DNA from: Heracleum sosnowskyi
Taxonomy: Eukaryota > Streptophyta > Magnoliopsida > Apiales > Apiaceae
Length of the DNA: 64,000 nucleotides
Direction of reading: 5' to 3'
Assembly: GCA_030848705.1 (NCBI GenBank)
Contig: CM061236.1
Location: 138,127,970-138,191,969 of the forward strand
The notes under the pieces were generated by a model. That model was not told the origin of the DNA, ran no database searches, and was given only the letters and a program-made list of their open reading frames with translations. The position numbers and the translations under genes are program-made. This document shows positions 43,980-55,873 of this stretch, piece by piece; position 1 is the first letter of the stretch; every line of letters starts with the position of its first letter.

Positions 43980-44480
43980 GAAAAGGAAAAAAAGAAAAAC
44001 AAATTTATATAAATAATTCAAACCAACATTTTATTTATTCAAACATCAAAGCAAAAAAAAATAATATAAGAGATAAAAGACGTGGGTTATCTAATAAGTT
44101 TTTTGAAATAAACTCAAAAAGGCATGTAGCATAGTGGTTAAGCCCATGGATATCTTGGAAGGAGGTTGGAGGTTCGAATTTTTGTAGTAACACATCTATT
44201 AAAAAAAATTTGTATAAAAATATACGAGTGGCATGAAAAGGAAAAAAGAAAAACAAATTTATATAAATAATTCAAACCAACATTTTATTTATTCAATCAT
44301 CAAAGCAAAAAAAATAATATAAGAGATAAAAGACGTGGGTTATCTAATAAGTTTTTTGAAATAAACTCAAAAAGGCATGTAGCATAGTGGTTAAGCCCAT
44401 TGATATCTTGGAAGGAGGTTGGAGGTTCGAATCTTTGTAGTAACACATCTATTAAAAAAAAATTGTATAATAATATACGA
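43980..44480 (+). repeat. two tandem ~250-bp units with tRNA-like (SINE-head) sequence
   Basis: Each unit has a pol III box A-like TAGCATAGTGGTTAAG (44127, 44380) and, about 44 bases on, a box B-like GGTTCGAATC (44171 as GGTTCGAATT, 44424). Units run from GAAAAACAAATTTATATAAA to ACGAGTGGCAT. The acceptor stem cannot fold, so it is not a working tRNA. Confidence 0.65.
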
Positions 44481-46004
44481 GTGGCATATTTGTTATTTTT
44501 CAAAAGAAAAGGGTAAAACGGTAATTTCACGGCCATTTAATTGGCAACTTTTGCCCTTGTGTTGGCCTATTATATATAGTAATAGAAGATAGATTGCGAC
44601 TCCATACAATCCAAATCAATGAACCACTATTATAAATCCTGCAGATCTACGATCTCGGATACTAAAACAAACCAAACTCTCACAAGGAAAGAGAACAAAC
44701 CCAAAGAATGGGTAGAGAAAATCCACTAAACGGGGTACTAAAACTCTCAATAATGAAAGAGACCTATACAAATCGAAAACAAAATCAAAAGAAAACAGTA
44801 AAGAGGGGTCTTATCACCAACTTTTTGGTTAATGACAACCCCTTAAATAAAAATTGTGAGTTAAGATTTTTTTGGCGGAAGTATAGATAATATATATGAG
44901 CGGTTATTGTATAATCACAAAGTCTACAATACATGTCAATAAGACATTTTACGTTTTTATCATTTATTTTCGTGTTCGTGTAATTTCATGCATCAAAAAT
45001 TAAATCAAACACTAAATTTTCGTGTCATAAATCAATTTTTTGTGAAAGATGTGAACGGTGAAGGAATGATAAAAAATGGACAAATTAGTGACATATGAGA
45101 TTTATTAAAGTTGTAAAGAATAATATGTCTTTTGGAAAGATAAAAATAAAGGAGTGTACATTTCGAAAATAAAACTGTTAACAAATGAATGAGACGAACA
45201 AATTATATAATAATTATTTCATAATTTAATGAAAAATATCAACGCTAACTTTCTTAATTTAAAAAATATTAACTAATGAATAATGAGATCCTTGTATCTA
45301 ATATATAATTTATATTAGATCAAATATGATTATTATATTTTATGTATAAATACTTGACCAGTTCAAATAATTATAAATTATATCAATTAACAATATAATT
45401 GGTATTTTTTAATTGAAAAAAAACATGTATAATAAAAAATTTACAAACATGATCGGATATGTAGTTATATACAAAGCTACAAAAACAAACATAATGGTAT
45501 ATAAATAATATAAATCAACGTTCTATATACTTAAAATTTAAATTATGAAAAGAAGAAAATGAGATAATGTGATTTACCTAATATGAATTCTAAATTACAA
45601 ATCAAAAGTTAACTTAGCACATTGGTTAAGACATGAAATTGCTAAAATGAAGTTAAGGGTTCGATTCTTAATGAGAACACAAATTAATTAATTTTTAGCA
45701 TAACTTATAGAAAGTGGTATTTTTGTGATTTTTCAACAAATAAGGGTAAAATTGTAATTTCACAACCATTTTTTGGGCTCAATTTGCCCTTAGACGCCAT
45801 TTAATATATATATGTAGATAAGTAGATAGATAGATTTACCTATATATATATATAATAACGTAAATAAAAAATACAAATTTATATAAATAATATGGACCAA
45901 TATTTTATTTACTCAAAGGTTCAAAATAAAAAAAATAATATAGAATTAGAGAAAATAATGTGACTTATCTAATAAAATCTTTAAAGTTAACTCAAAAAGC
46001 AACT

Positions 46005-46057
46005 TAGCATAGTGGTTAGGCTTTGGACTTCTTAGAAGGAGGTTGGGGGTTCGATTC
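46005..46057 (+). repeat. tRNA-like sequence
   Basis: TAGCATAGTGGTTAGG and GGTTCGATTC with normal spacing. The counterpart in copy 2 is at 51704-51756. A more diverged one (TAGCACATTGG, GGTTCGATTC) is at 45615-45667. Confidence 0.6.
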
Positions 46058-46220
46058 TCTACAATAACAAATATTAACATATTTTTGCATAATAATATAA
46101 CAATGGTATTTTTGTTATTTTTCAAAAAATAGGGGTAAAATCGTAACTTCACAAGCATTAAAATGGCAAACTTTGCCCTTGTGTTGGCCTATTATATATA
46201 GTAATAGATAGATAGATAGA

Positions 46221-46879
46221 TTATATATAGAAGAGATTTTCAATAATCAAGTTATGTATGTTTCAGCCTTCAAAATAGATGTTATGTATATTTTAATTAT
46301 TTATCCACTCACGTCGCACATACGTATACACATATTATGTGTATGATTCACAACATTTTCAAATGTAAATATTTTCATTGTTGATATACCCTTTTTTGGG
46401 AGAATTTCTTTTATAGATTTTTATGTCAAATTTATAACTATTCGTATATTTGTCTTGATCTAGGGTTTAATACCCACCAACAATTTTTGATCTGATTTAT
46501 ATTTAGTACATTATTTTCAATAATCAAGTTATGTATGTTCGACCTTCAAATAGATGTTACGTATATTTCAAATATTTATCCACTCACATCGCACATACAC
46601 ATATTATGTGCATGATTCACAACATAAATGAATCAAATACCTAGTGGTATGTTGTTGTGCAAATTTGTGGGGAGACCCAAGTTGCGCATGATTCACAACA
46701 TAAATGAATCAAATACCTAGTGGTATGTTGTTGTGCAAATTTGTGGGGAGACCCAAGTTCAATCCCCTCCAAAAACATTTTTTTTCTATTGAGGGTAAAT
46801 TAGTAATTATGGGTTGAATAAAACGTCTCACCATTTTTCTCACAACAAACCCCATGTTGGGCTATTATATATATAATAA
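46221..46879 (-). mobile_element. Helitron-like segment between the two copies
   Basis: Right edge GGGCTATTATATATATAATA is a Helitron 5' end on the minus strand, interrupted 4 bp from its terminus by copy 2. Contains a 76-bp tandem duplication and two diverged copies of a TTTTCAATAATCAAGTTATG segment (46233 and 46513). Confidence 0.5.
46610..46761. repeat. 76-bp tandem duplication
   Basis: GCATGATTCACAACATAAAT through GGGGAGACCCAAGTT occurs twice in a row (46610 and 46686) without visible change. The unit includes box-like CTAGTGGTATG and GTTCAATCCCC words of a tRNA-like sequence. Confidence 0.85.
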
Positions 46880-48599
46880 CTAGCGTAATAGCCCGTGCAA
46901 GGCACGGGCCTGCATAGAGATGTCAATAATTTTTATCGTGAAAAAGTTGGTCGTGATCGATTTATTAGATGAAGGATTGTGTAGTCTTAAGTTTGAGAGC
47001 GTAAAATGAGAAGTATGGTTCATGCATAGTGAGGAGTAAATAAATTTTTTGACGAATAGTGTAATTACTTTGAATCACAAACGTAACTATGCCAAGGCTC
47101 TAAGACTCGTTTATAGTGACTATTATTGATTTTGAGACCAGATTGAAATAATGTAGAATTTGAAGCACGAATGTACTATTGTTCTTCTTGTGATTATAAG
47201 CAGGTTTACCTGTGTTTTGTGTGTCAGAGAAAGGATAGTTTGTATATTGGTAATTTGCGTTAGAGAGCGGTTGTTAGATATTTTTCGGGAATTGATTGGT
47301 TTTTTTTTTTTGCAAATTAGGTTATGAATAGGTTATATGCATGCAATGTTATTCATGGGTTTAACTACTATTCTACATGCATGTTTAAGTTTACTTCAAA
47401 AAATTTATTAGATAATTCACGTCTTTCTTCTCTTATCTTATATTATTTTTACTTTGATGTTTAAATAAATACAATATTGGTTTGTATTATTTATATAAAT
47501 CGGTTTTTCTTTTCATCTTTTCGTAATTTTGGTCAAAAAATTTATTTTCCGGACACCCCAATCGGTATCACGCCAGACCCTAGAGTGCAGGAAGAATTCC
47601 CCACGCTCCCATGAATCAAACCTTGAATGCTTTGGTCAATAACCAGTGCTCTCACCAACTCATCTACATGCCCGGAGGCTTCTTTTTGTAATTTTATATA
47701 CCTATATATTCAATCACTGAATTTTATTATAGTTGTATGTTTTCGATTAAATATATATTAATTATGTTGTTTAAAATTCATACTTTTATATTATATATCT
47801 TTATAATAATTATTCATACATAAAATATACTATTGAAATTCGACATAATATAAGAAATATTGTATATGTTGTAGAGAATGTCGTCAAGGACCCACAAACC
47901 CTATTTAGAATTTCATTTTATCAAAATGATTATATGACATTACGAATCAATTTAATGTATTCTATAAAGTTCTATTATTATTATGAAAGATTATACTTTT
48001 TTTTAACATCGTACAATAATTTTTGGAATACAATTTGAAATTCTATTTTCAAAACTTGTAATTTTCAATTTTCCCAAACTTTATCGTCTACTAACAGTCT
48101 GACTGATCATTATGTAATTATATACTATGTAATATCCTATATTTTAAAAACTCACCCCGATTTTTGACACGAAAGTCACTGGGGTTGAAGGGGAGGGGGT
48201 TAGGAAGTTGAAAAAAAATATAGATAAGTTAATAAAGAATGACATGTTACTTTAGAAAATGTTAACAAATGAACAATACATTCTGGAAAATAAAATTGTT
48301 AAGAAATGGATGCGACGAACAGAGTAGGTAGACGAATTTTTTGTATAATTTGAATGCTAATGTTCTTAGTTTAAAAATTATAGAAATAAATAATAATGAG
48401 ATATATAATGTGTATAATATTTCTTATATTAGATCGAATTTTAATAGTATATTTTATGCATGAATAATTAATTTAATTCAAATAAAGTATAAGATAAATT
48501 ATGAATTATAATCAACATAATTAATATATATTAAACTGAAAACATACAACTGCAATAATATATAGTGATTGAATATATATATATATATAAAATTACGAA

Positions 48600-49400
48600 A
48601 AGGAAAAAAGAAAAACAAATTTATATAAAGAATTCAAACCAACATTTTATTTATTCAAACATCAAAGCAAAATATAATAATATAAGAGATAAAAGGCGTG
48701 GGTTATCTAATAAGTTTTTTGAAATAAACTCAAAAAGGCATGTAGCATAGTGGTTAAGCCCATGGATATCTTGGAAGGAGGTTGGAGGTTCGAATCTTTG
48801 TAGTAACATGTCTATTAAAAAATATTTGTATAAAAATATACGGGTGGCATGAAAAATAAAAAAGAAAAACAAATTTATATAAATAATTCAAACCAACATT
48901 TTATTTATTCAAACATCAAAGTAAAAAAAAATAATATAAGAGATAAAAGACGTGGGTTATCTAATAAGTTTTTTGAAATAAACTCAAAAAGGCATGTAGC
49001 ATAGTGGTTAAGCCAATGTATATCTTGGTAGGAGGTTGTAGGTTCGAATCTCTGTAGTAACATATCTATTAAAAAAAATTTGTATAATACTATACGAGTG
49101 ACATTTTTGTTATTTTTCAAAAAAAAGAAGGTAAAACGGTAATTTTGCTGAAAAGGAAAAAAGAAAAACAAATTTATATAAATAATTCAAACCAACATTT
49201 TATTTATTCAATCATAAAAGTAAAAACAAATAATATAAGAGATAAAAGACGTGGGTTATCTAATAAGTTTTTTGAAATAAACTCAAAAAGACATGTAGCA
49301 TAGTGGTTAAACCCATGGTTATCTTGGAAGGAGGTTGGAGGTTCGAATCTTTGTGGTAACACATATATTAAAACTTTTTTGTATAATAATATACAAGTGG
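48600..49400 (+). repeat. three tandem units with tRNA-like sequence
   Basis: Same unit as at 43980, here three times: box A near 48742, 48997, 49296 and box B near 48787, 49041, 49339. So the tandem number differs between the two Helitron copies (two against three). Confidence 0.65.
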
Positions 49401-49498
49401 CATTTTTGTTATTTTTTAAAAGAAAAGGGTAAAACGGTAATTTCACGGCCATTTAATTGGCAAATTTTGCCCTTGTGTTGGCCTATTATATATAGTAA

Positions 49499-51526
49499 CT
49501 AGCGTAGAAGCCCGTGCGATGCACGGGCCTGTTCATATACGAAAATAATTTTCGCACAAATCAGCATCTTCGAAATAATTTTATAATTAAATATATGGTA
49601 AATTATAGTATTTCAACTTTATTTTATATTTGTAAATTAATTTTATAATATTGTATGCCGTTTTCATGAACCAAATATTTTATAATTTGATCAGGTTTAA
49701 AAAGTTGGATCAATATATCTATACGATAATAATTACATGATTATTATTATTATTAATTTCTTAAATAATAATTAAATTTCCAATGTCGTGAAAAGAAATT
49801 TATTAAAATGACATGATTATTATTATTATTAATTTCTTAAATAATAATTAAATTTCCAATGTCGTGGAAAGAAATTTATTAAAATGATCAATTAAGTGTA
49901 ACATAAATAATTATTGTAGCATAATTGTTCGTGTATAACATAGATGTTTGTAAACTCATGTGATTTTAATGTAATAAAAGTATATTTTTAAAAAAGATAA
50001 TCATATATGTGAGATTATATATTAAGATATATTACAAATTTTCTTAATTTTTTATATCTTATACATATTTTTTTTTTTGATAATCAAGTAATTCATTAAT
50101 AAACGGCCATACAACATCTACAAAAATAATCAAAATAGAACAAACACGTAATAAAATAGATCAAATCAGAATTTTCTTCACCCCAAACTATGATTGTTGA
50201 GCAAATCATTCATTGTAGCACATCACTCGTTCATATCGCTGAAGTTTGCAGCATTTTTAGAGAGACAATCTAATAATCTGTTGTAGTCGTGCAATATATA
50301 TATATCTAATTCGTCCATACGTATTCGAACAATTAATCGTAATTGCGACTCCATACAATCCAAATCAATGAACCACTATTATAAATCCTGCAGATCTACG
50401 ATCTCGGATACTAAAACAAACCAAACTCTCGCAAGGAAAGAGAACAAACCCGAAGAATGGGTAGAGAAAATCCACTAAACGGGGTACTAAAACTCTCAAT
50501 AATGAGAGAGACCTATACAAATCGAAAACAAAATCAAAAGAAAACAGTAAAGAGAGGTCTTATCACCAACTTTTTGGTTAATGACAACCCCTTAAATAAA
50601 AATTGTGAGTTAAGATTTTTTTGGCGGAAGTATAGATAATATATATGAGCGGTTATTGTATAATCACAAAGTCTGCAATACATGTCAATAAGACATTTTA
50701 CGTTTTTATCATTTATTTTCGTGTTCGTGTAATTTCATGCATCAAAAATTAAATCAAACACTAAATTTTCGTGTCATAAATCAAATTTTTGTGAAAGATG
50801 TGAACGGTGAAGGAATGATAAAAAAATGGACAAATTAGTGACATGTGAGATTTATTAAAGTTGTAAAGAATAATATGTCTTTTGGAAAGATAAAAATAAA
50901 GGAATGTACATTTCGAAAATAAAACTGTTAACAAATGAATGAGACGAACAAATTGTATAATAATTATTTCATAATTTAATGAAAAATATCAACGCTAACT
51001 TTCTTAATTTAAAAAATATTAACTAACGAATAATGAGATCCTTGTATCTAATATGTAATTTATATTAGATCAAATATTATTATTATATTTTATGTATAAA
51101 TACTTGACCAGTTCAAATAAATATAAATTATATCAATTAAAAATATAATTGGTATTTTTTAATTGAAAAGAAACATGTATAATAAAAAATTTACAAACAT
51201 GATCGGATATGTAGTTATATACAAAGCTACAAAAACAAACATAATGGTATATAAATAATATAAGTCAACGTTCTATATACTTAAAATTTAAATTATGAAC
51301 AGAATAAAAGGAGATAATGTGATTTATCTAATAGGAATTCTAAATTACAAATCAAAAGTTAACTTAGCACAGTGGTTAAGACATGAAAATTAATTATTTT
51401 TTAGCATAACTTATAGAAAGTGGCATTTTTGTGATTTTTCAACAAATAAGGGTAAAATTGTAATTTCACAGCCATTTTTTGGGCTCAATTTGCCCTTAGA
51501 CACCATTTAATATATATATAAGTAGA
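49499..51526 (-). mobile_element. inner Helitron with GTAGAAG-type 3' end
   Basis: A|CTAGCGTAGAAGCCCGTGCG with hairpin CCCGTGC-GAT-GCACGGG at the left; AATATATATATAAGTAGA|T at the right. It sits in the 5' terminus of copy 2. Its 5' half recurs at 44594-45830 in copy 1. Contains a 56-bp direct duplication near 49730-49880 (ATTATTATTATTAATTTCTT region). Confidence 0.55.
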
Positions 51527-51703
51527 TAGATAGATTTACTTATATATATATAATAACGTAAATAAAAAAAATACAAATTTATATAAATAATATGGACCAA
51601 TATTTTTTTTACTCAATTGTTCAAAATAAAAAAAGAATATAGAATTAGATAAAATAATGTGACTTATCTAATAAAATCTTTAAAGTAAACTCAAAAAGCA
51701 ACT

Positions 51704-51756
51704 TAGCATAGTGGTTAGGCTTTGGACTTCTTAGAAGGAGGTTGGGGGTTCGATTC
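51704..51756 (+). repeat. tRNA-like sequence
   Basis: Partner of 46005-46057 in the second Helitron copy; box A and box B words unchanged. Confidence 0.6.
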
Positions 51757-51911
51757 TCTACAATAACAAATATTAACATATTTTTGCATAATAATATAAC
51801 AATGGTATTTTTGTTATTTTTCAAAAAATAGGGGTAAAATCGTAAATTCACAAGCATTAAAATGGCAAACTTTGCCCTTGTGTTGGCCTATTATATATAG
51901 TAATAGATAGA

Positions 51912-52264
51912 TTCTTACCTTTATAATATTCAATAAATTCTCAATTTTAATATTTTTACAATGTTCAACTGTCCATTTGTTACATCTACACCTGCAAGCC
52001 ATTGAATGTAATATTTTTTATGAGATTATAGATGATCTAAAGTTACAGCGAGGTGAGCATTATATAGGAGGAGATATGACCGACCATCAAAATAATAAGC
52101 CCTCCTCAAAAGAGACGATAACGTCATAATTTGACGGAGAAGACCCAAAGGGATGCAAACTGAAATGCTTAACAAACATATGAGATGCAAACTGCAATTT
52201 AATAAAGTACTGATATAACTTTGAGTTTGGGTCAAAGTTAAGAAATGTGAAGTGAATTTTAGTC
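51912..52264 (-). repeat. outer piece of the right inverted arm
   Basis: Runs TTCTTACC to AATTTTAGTC and mirrors the outer part of the left arm, including a tract that reads GGGATGCAAACTGAAATGC on the plus strand. Confidence 0.85.
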
Positions 52265-52273
52265 TTATAAATA

Positions 52274-52838
52274 TCATCAAAACCAAAGCCTAGCAAATCG
52301 CAATCTTCTTGTCAAACTACAGCTAAATCTAACTACAAAAAAGTTATGTAAGCCTGTCAAGATCTTTCAGTACATATCTCTTCAAAAGTTAAGCAGTTAT
52401 TCTGTAGCACCAGCGACAAAAAACCAGGCTCTTTGACTATAAATATACAGTATTCATTCAAAAAGCGTTCTCCTTACTGTGGTATGTTTAACTAAGAATT
52501 AAATTAGTTAAAAAAATAACAAATGCTTAATTAAATCCTAAATAAGATTGCTTTTTATATATTTATATCTAAAAAGATTGAATTTTATATATTAATTATT
52601 TTTTATATTAATTCAAATATAAATAAGAAATTTAATTTATTAAATTAAAATAAAAGAGTCATATAAATATAAATAATTACATTGAGAAATTTTCTTTCTT
52701 TATATAATATAATAAAATTTTAAATTTATCTAAATAACTTCGTCCGTTAAAATTATAATCGAAATAAAATTTGATAAAATTTTAGGAGTACAACTAAAAC
52801 AAAATTCGAATAGAAGAAGGGACATACATATGTAGTTC
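52274..52838. other. intergenic, upstream of the nucleoredoxin-like gene
   Basis: No ORF or repeat recognised. AT-rich. Confidence 0.4.
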
Positions 52839-52845
52839 TATAAAA
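52839..52845 (+). promoter_or_regulatory. likely TATA box of the nucleoredoxin-like gene
   Basis: TATAAAA, 172 bp upstream of the chosen start codon, giving a leader of roughly 140 bases. Confidence 0.45.
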
Positions 52846-53016
52846 GTAGATACATACATAATTTGTTCGCGTGCCTGTTTTTTAATCGACCAAGATACAT
52901 ACGTATTAGATTCTTGGCGCTGAAAGGAGAGACGGCGGAGATTCTGATCCCGAGAACCCCGTCGAGGAGTAGTGAGCAGCACGGAACGAAGGATTTGTGA
53001 ACAAACAAAGAAAGAG

Positions 53017-55646
53017 ATGATGTCAAGACCAACAAGTATATTCGAGATGATGAATAAATCAGACATCATGAGATGTACATATAAAAAAGGAGATTGTGTT
53101 AACGTCAATGACCTGCTTTTCAATCAAACAAGGGATTATCTTATTAAATACAACACCGATCAAGTGGTATGTATGCGTGGAGAATTTTTAGTTTTAATTT
53201 TGATATGATCAAATTTTGCATTATGTAGTTTGGTTCTGAATCGAGTTCTATTGCACTGAGTTTGTGTTTTGAGATTTTGCAATTGCTGCTTCTCTGTTTT
53301 GGGGTTTTATTTTTTAAGCTGCCTTATTTATGTTTTAATTTGTATGTTTGTGTATGCGTATAGAATTTTTAATCAAGTTTTACTTTTATATAAGATGAGT
53401 TATATAATTTGTGGCATTGTGTGTTCCCTCCTCATTCTTTGTTATTAAACTACTAATTCTTTCTGGTAGTTTACTGGTTTTTCTTCGGGGGCTGTTTCCT
53501 TTTACTTTATCATATGTATGTTATGATTTAATTAGTACATAAGATGAATTTTAAGATTTTCGTTTTAAGTTCAATATGAATCTCATGAGTCTTCACAGGC
53601 TACACATTTGAGACATTCGTTCATTTTAACTTTATTAGTTGCCTCATGTCATCTTCTTTGTTTGTAATTGTAGGTTACAATGGAGCAACTCAAAGGCAAA
53701 GTTATTGTTCTACATTTTGTGCTACTCGACCCTGATGAAGATTGGAGGTGGACAAATACGGCACACTTGGCGGAGGTGTATGACGAGTTATTGTCTCTAT
53801 CACCTCCTCGACCATTTGAGGTCGTTTTTGTTCCACTTCATAATCGTGTTCTATATAATACGGAGCTCCAACAACGTTTCGATGAAGTTTTTTCTACCAT
53901 GCCATGGCCTGCCATTCCTTACTCGGATGCATGTGCTTGGGAACATTTGGCAAATAGTTTTGTTGCCTCTGCCAATTCGGGTTTCCAACCATCTTCCGTT
54001 GTCATTAGCCCCACGGGTGTGATTTTGCAACTCAACGGCCTCCCATTGATCCGAGCATATGGGGCTGGTGCCTATCCTTTTTCTGACAGAAGGATAGCCT
54101 TCTTTCAAATGGAAGATTACGAAGCCAGAAAATTTCCATCCCTCGATGCACTCTTGGTCTCCCCTGAACGTAACTATGTCATAAACAATAGAGGGGATAA
54201 GGTATTTTCCATTCTTATAGCATTGTGCATTCTACTAGTTTGCCACTTGATGCTGCACAAATATTCTTTATACTAATGTGTACTTGTTTTTCTAGGTAAA
54301 TGTTTGCGATCTTACAGAAAAGGTGGTAGCATTATATCTTTATGAAGATGGATGTACCGATAATAAGTTAACAGAACTTCTTGAAGAGGCATATCGATGG
54401 TGTCTACGGGCAGGAATTGATTTCGAGGTTGTTCTAATCTATATTCATGACTCGCCTAATACTTTTGGCCATACAAATATAGATTCATTCACAAAAAGAT
54501 TTCACACAATGCCTTGGTTGGCCCTTCCATTTAAAGACATAAATTGTAAAAAGGTGTTGCGGGTATTTAAGTATCCCATTGAGTTGGGAGAGTCTGAGCC
54601 GGATCCTTCGCTTGTGATTATTGGGCCGCATGGAAATTTCGTGGAACGGTTAGGTGCTAGTGTATTGATCAATTTTGGTGTTGAGGCATTCCCGTTTACC
54701 CGACAAAAAGCGTATAGGATGCAGATCGAGAAAGTAAAGAACTTGAAGCTGAAGAAGTTATTTGGCCGGGAAGCTATCTTCTTACAATATTGCAATGTAA
54801 GTTTTACATGTCCTACTAGTACATTTCTTAAAACTGAATGCACTTGTGTCGGGCATTTAAAAAGAAATACCATTTTGAAAATTATGGAACAATAAATGCA
54901 AGTAAAACAATTTGATATGTAATACCTAATAGAAGTATATAATTAATAAATTTAATTTTTTTTAATTATTTATGAAAATTACAATTTAACTATATCTATT
55001 TTTCTTGCATTTTAATATAACTTAATAATTTTTTGTCTTCTACTCATATTAAAATTAAATGTTAAATATACTGAATAATTAAATATTATCTTTTCTTTTT
55101 GTGCAATTTGGAGTCCATGAGCACTTCTACAAATGTTGTCATGGTCTGTTTTAAATTTCACAGTTTTACTAACTTTTATTTTTTAATTTACTTGTATAGT
55201 CAACTTTTCAGGAGGTTTCATTTTCTAAAATTGATGTGCGGAAACCTGTTATAGTCTTCTCAGTCTACTCAGTTAATCACCGTAACTATTTGGAGTTTAA
55301 AATGAAGCTTATGCAAAAATATTTCGAAAGAAAATGCTCGAATGATGAGTTTGAGGTGATAGAGATAGGAGGCAATGATGGAGAAGTTGTACCATGGTTC
55401 AGGATGCCACACTCATATAGTTGGTTCGATAGAGCGTACAAGAATGTCGACAAAATATTTTCCGATATTTTGCTCCATAAAGGTTATGGTGTTTTTGTGT
55501 TTGATCGTGATGGAAAGGTTGTGAGGGCAACAAAACACCCTGAAGGACTTGATTTTGAGGCTACTGATTTTCCTTTTTGTGGTGGTCGTATGGAAGCGGA
55601 GGTGGTCTATGATCTAAATCACACTTGTAATTGGATATATTCATAA
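53017..55646 (+). CDS. nucleoredoxin-like protein with three thioredoxin-like domains, no CXXC
   Basis: Four exons, all phase 0: 53017-53166, 53674-54201, 54296-54796, 55212-55646, giving 537 aa. Donors gtatgt, gtattt and gtaagt and acceptors tgtag, tctag and ttcag are all canonical. ATG 53017 is the first in frame; ATG 53020 follows directly. Three thioredoxin-fold repeats are visible: about 50-200 (GKVIVLHFVLL, FEVVFVPLHN, MPWPAIPY, SSVVISPTGVIL), about 232-370 (KVVALYLYEDG, FEVVLIYIHD, MPWLALPFKD, SLVIIGPHGNF), and about 400-537 (KPVIVFSVYS, FEVIEIGG, GVFVFDRDGKVV). The phrase MPW.ALPF is diagnostic for the plant nucleoredoxin family. The redox CXXC expected after the first strand of each repeat is absent (WRWTN, GCTDN, NHRNY), so disulfide reductase activity is unlikely. 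No signal peptide. A truncated copy lies at 58,812. Confidence 0.85.
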
Positions 55647-55873
55647 TGTGATTCTAGTTAGGAACTAAAAACATTGGGTATTGTAGTAACTTTACTTGAG
55701 CCCTTTTTCTTAAACAAAAAGGGTTAAGATGGCTACTATAAACTTATTGTAACACCCGGTCAGTATGACTGATTACAAAATTTATTCAAAGGGAAAGTTA
55801 TCTATTCTATTCTTATTTTTCTGTTGAAATTTCATATCATATAAATTTGCCGTGACATGATAGTGCCACTCAA
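55647..55873. other. 3' flank of the nucleoredoxin-like gene
   Basis: AT-rich, no feature. Polyadenylation probably lies here (several AATAAA-like words are absent; plant signals are loose). Confidence 0.3.

Larger units (their letters stand above)
41799..46220 (-). mobile_element. composite Helitron, direct copy 1
   Basis: Shares with copy 2 the 3' hairpin end, the 42780-44590 body, the 44594-45830 block and the terminal block to TAGATAGATAGA|T at 46220. It differs by a roughly 450-bp private segment (42270-42720) and by lacking about 840 bp that copy 2 has at 49499-50341. Confidence 0.6.
46880..51907 (-). mobile_element. composite Helitron, direct copy 2
   Basis: A|CTAGCGTAATAGCCCGTGC at the left; ATAGTAATAGA|T at the right. 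It is very similar to copy 1 but holds a full inner Helitron at 49499. The four bases after it (TAGA, 51908-51911) complete the terminus of the element it interrupted. Confidence 0.55.
41799..51911 (-). mobile_element. 10.1-kb Helitron array inserted in the foldback element
   Basis: Left border A|CTAGCGTAACAGCCCGTGC with a strong hairpin (GCCCGTGC-AA-GGCACGGGC, one base bulged); right border TAATAGATAGA|T. Read on the minus strand, the 5' ends have TCTATTACTATATATAATAG followed by GCCAACACAAGGGCAAA. This 5'-end word occurs four times (near 44580, 46195, 49490, 51895), the hairpin 3' end three times. No Rep/helicase ORF is present. Confidence 0.75.
41218..52273. mobile_element. Mutator-like foldback element split by a Helitron array
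   Basis: Left part 41227-41798, right part 51912-52264. Near-perfect 9-bp flanking duplications ttagaaata (41218-41226) and ttataaata (52265-52273) differ at one base. The two ends are inverted copies over about 350 bp. The left part also contains its whole arm (about 438 bp), a 70-bp spacer and the first 66 bp of the right arm. Removing 41799-51911 restores a continuous right arm whose sequence mirrors the left arm across the junction. Total about 925 bp without the insertion. No transposase, so it is a MITE-like foldback form. Nine-base duplications and long inverted arms are typical of Mutator-like elements. Confidence 0.75.

Noticed and set aside
44127..44180. Functional tRNA gene
   Set aside because: Box A and box B are present, but the acceptor and T stems cannot pair and the sequence lies in tandem repeat units.
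44708..44890. 60-aa ORF repeated at 50457-50639
   Set aside because: Conserved only because both Helitron copies share the DNA block; no motif. Kept as part of the Helitron.
46610..46761. CRISPR-like direct repeats
   Set aside because: Only two adjacent 76-bp units with no spacers, in a plant nuclear transposon.
44035..49452. Several similar 70-90-aa minus-strand ORFs sharing a FEPPTSFQDIHGLNHYATCL phrase
   Set aside because: They are the reverse translation of the tRNA-like repeat units. Similarity comes from DNA repetition, not from a protein family.
54323..54895. Nucleoredoxin exon 3 read through to a stop at 54895
   Set aside because: A strong donor (gtaagt at 54797) and an in-frame exon 4 from 55212 make the spliced model better; the read-through tail has no similarity to the other repeats.
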